Source of the DNA: Margaritifera margaritifera | Lineage: Eukaryota > Mollusca > Bivalvia > Unionida > Margaritiferidae | Assembly (NCBI GenBank): GCA_029931535.1 | Contig: JAQPZY010001405.1 | Coordinates: 186,001-250,000, forward strand | DNA length: 64,000 nucleotides | Direction of reading: 5' to 3' | Shown here: positions 61,216-64,000 of the stretch, one piece after another | Numbering within the stretch: position 1 is the stretch's first letter | Layout of the letters: the number at the start of each line of letters is the position of its first letter | Notes under the pieces: model-generated | Told to the model about the DNA's origin: nothing | What the model saw: only the letters and a program-made list of their open reading frames with translations | The model's database searches: none | Program-made: the position numbers and the translations under genes

Positions 61216-64000
<2,785 letters not shown>

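Overview
This window is AT-rich animal (eukaryotic) genomic DNA. There is no operon structure, no long intronless gene and no ribosomal binding site pattern. It has one split gene with GT..AG introns and a very heavy load of microsatellites, minisatellites and inverted-repeat elements. Degenerate retroelement fragments also occur: a Penelope-like GIY-YIG element, a LINE C-terminus with an ICxxxEDxxHF motif, and a poly(A)-ended repeat rich in ACGGACGACGG-type motifs. Together these fit a lophotrochozoan, most likely a mollusc and probably a bivalve. The taxonomic call is an inference from repeat style, not a proof.

The only gene I can support lies at about 37.4-41.3 kb on the + strand. It is an ETS-domain transcription factor of the ERG/FLI1/FEV class, in four coding exons (37425-37887, 38120-38188, 39147-39215, 40702-41324). 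All junctions keep one reading frame and give 407 codons plus stop. The last exon carries the whole ETS domain, as in vertebrate ERG and FLI1. No Pointed domain is visible, and an upstream exon may exist.

0-20 kb: a degenerate 41-bp AT-rich repeat. A 474-bp MITE with TAA target duplication. Copy 1 of a 330-bp repeat that recurs at 60.8 kb. Long ATGT/AT tracts. The first of four 'double-hairpin' TA-flanked MITEs. A SINE-like repeat with two more copies at 14 kb. A broken Penelope-like element lying between two microsatellites. A 2.2-kb minisatellite of mixed 38- and 44-bp units, which seems to have grown from one end of an inverted-repeat element also present, unexpanded, at 22.5 kb. At 17-19 kb there are local duplications and two further double-hairpin MITEs.

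20-37 kb: minisatellites with unit lengths 30, 63, 29, 60, 33, 52 and 26/33 bp. A paired CRE palindrome. A MITE-like inverted repeat just upstream of the ETS gene. No gene is seen between 24.1 and 37.4 kb apart from repeats.

42-64 kb: the fourth double-hairpin MITE. tRNA-derived fragments. A roughly 145-bp degenerate tandem repeat ending in poly(A). A decayed LINE 3' part on the minus strand. 41- and 39-bp minisatellites. Two foldback elements (53979-54297 and 54833-56055). A 213-bp TAA-flanked MITE. A 59-bp minisatellite whose degenerate flank was split by copy 2 of the 330-bp repeat.

The genes do not form a pathway. The window is one developmental-type transcription factor gene embedded in a repeat-dense, structurally unstable landscape. 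The strongest unexplained signal is the double-hairpin MITE family: each copy holds two different, nearly perfect palindromes with 1-nt loops and paired changes in both arms.
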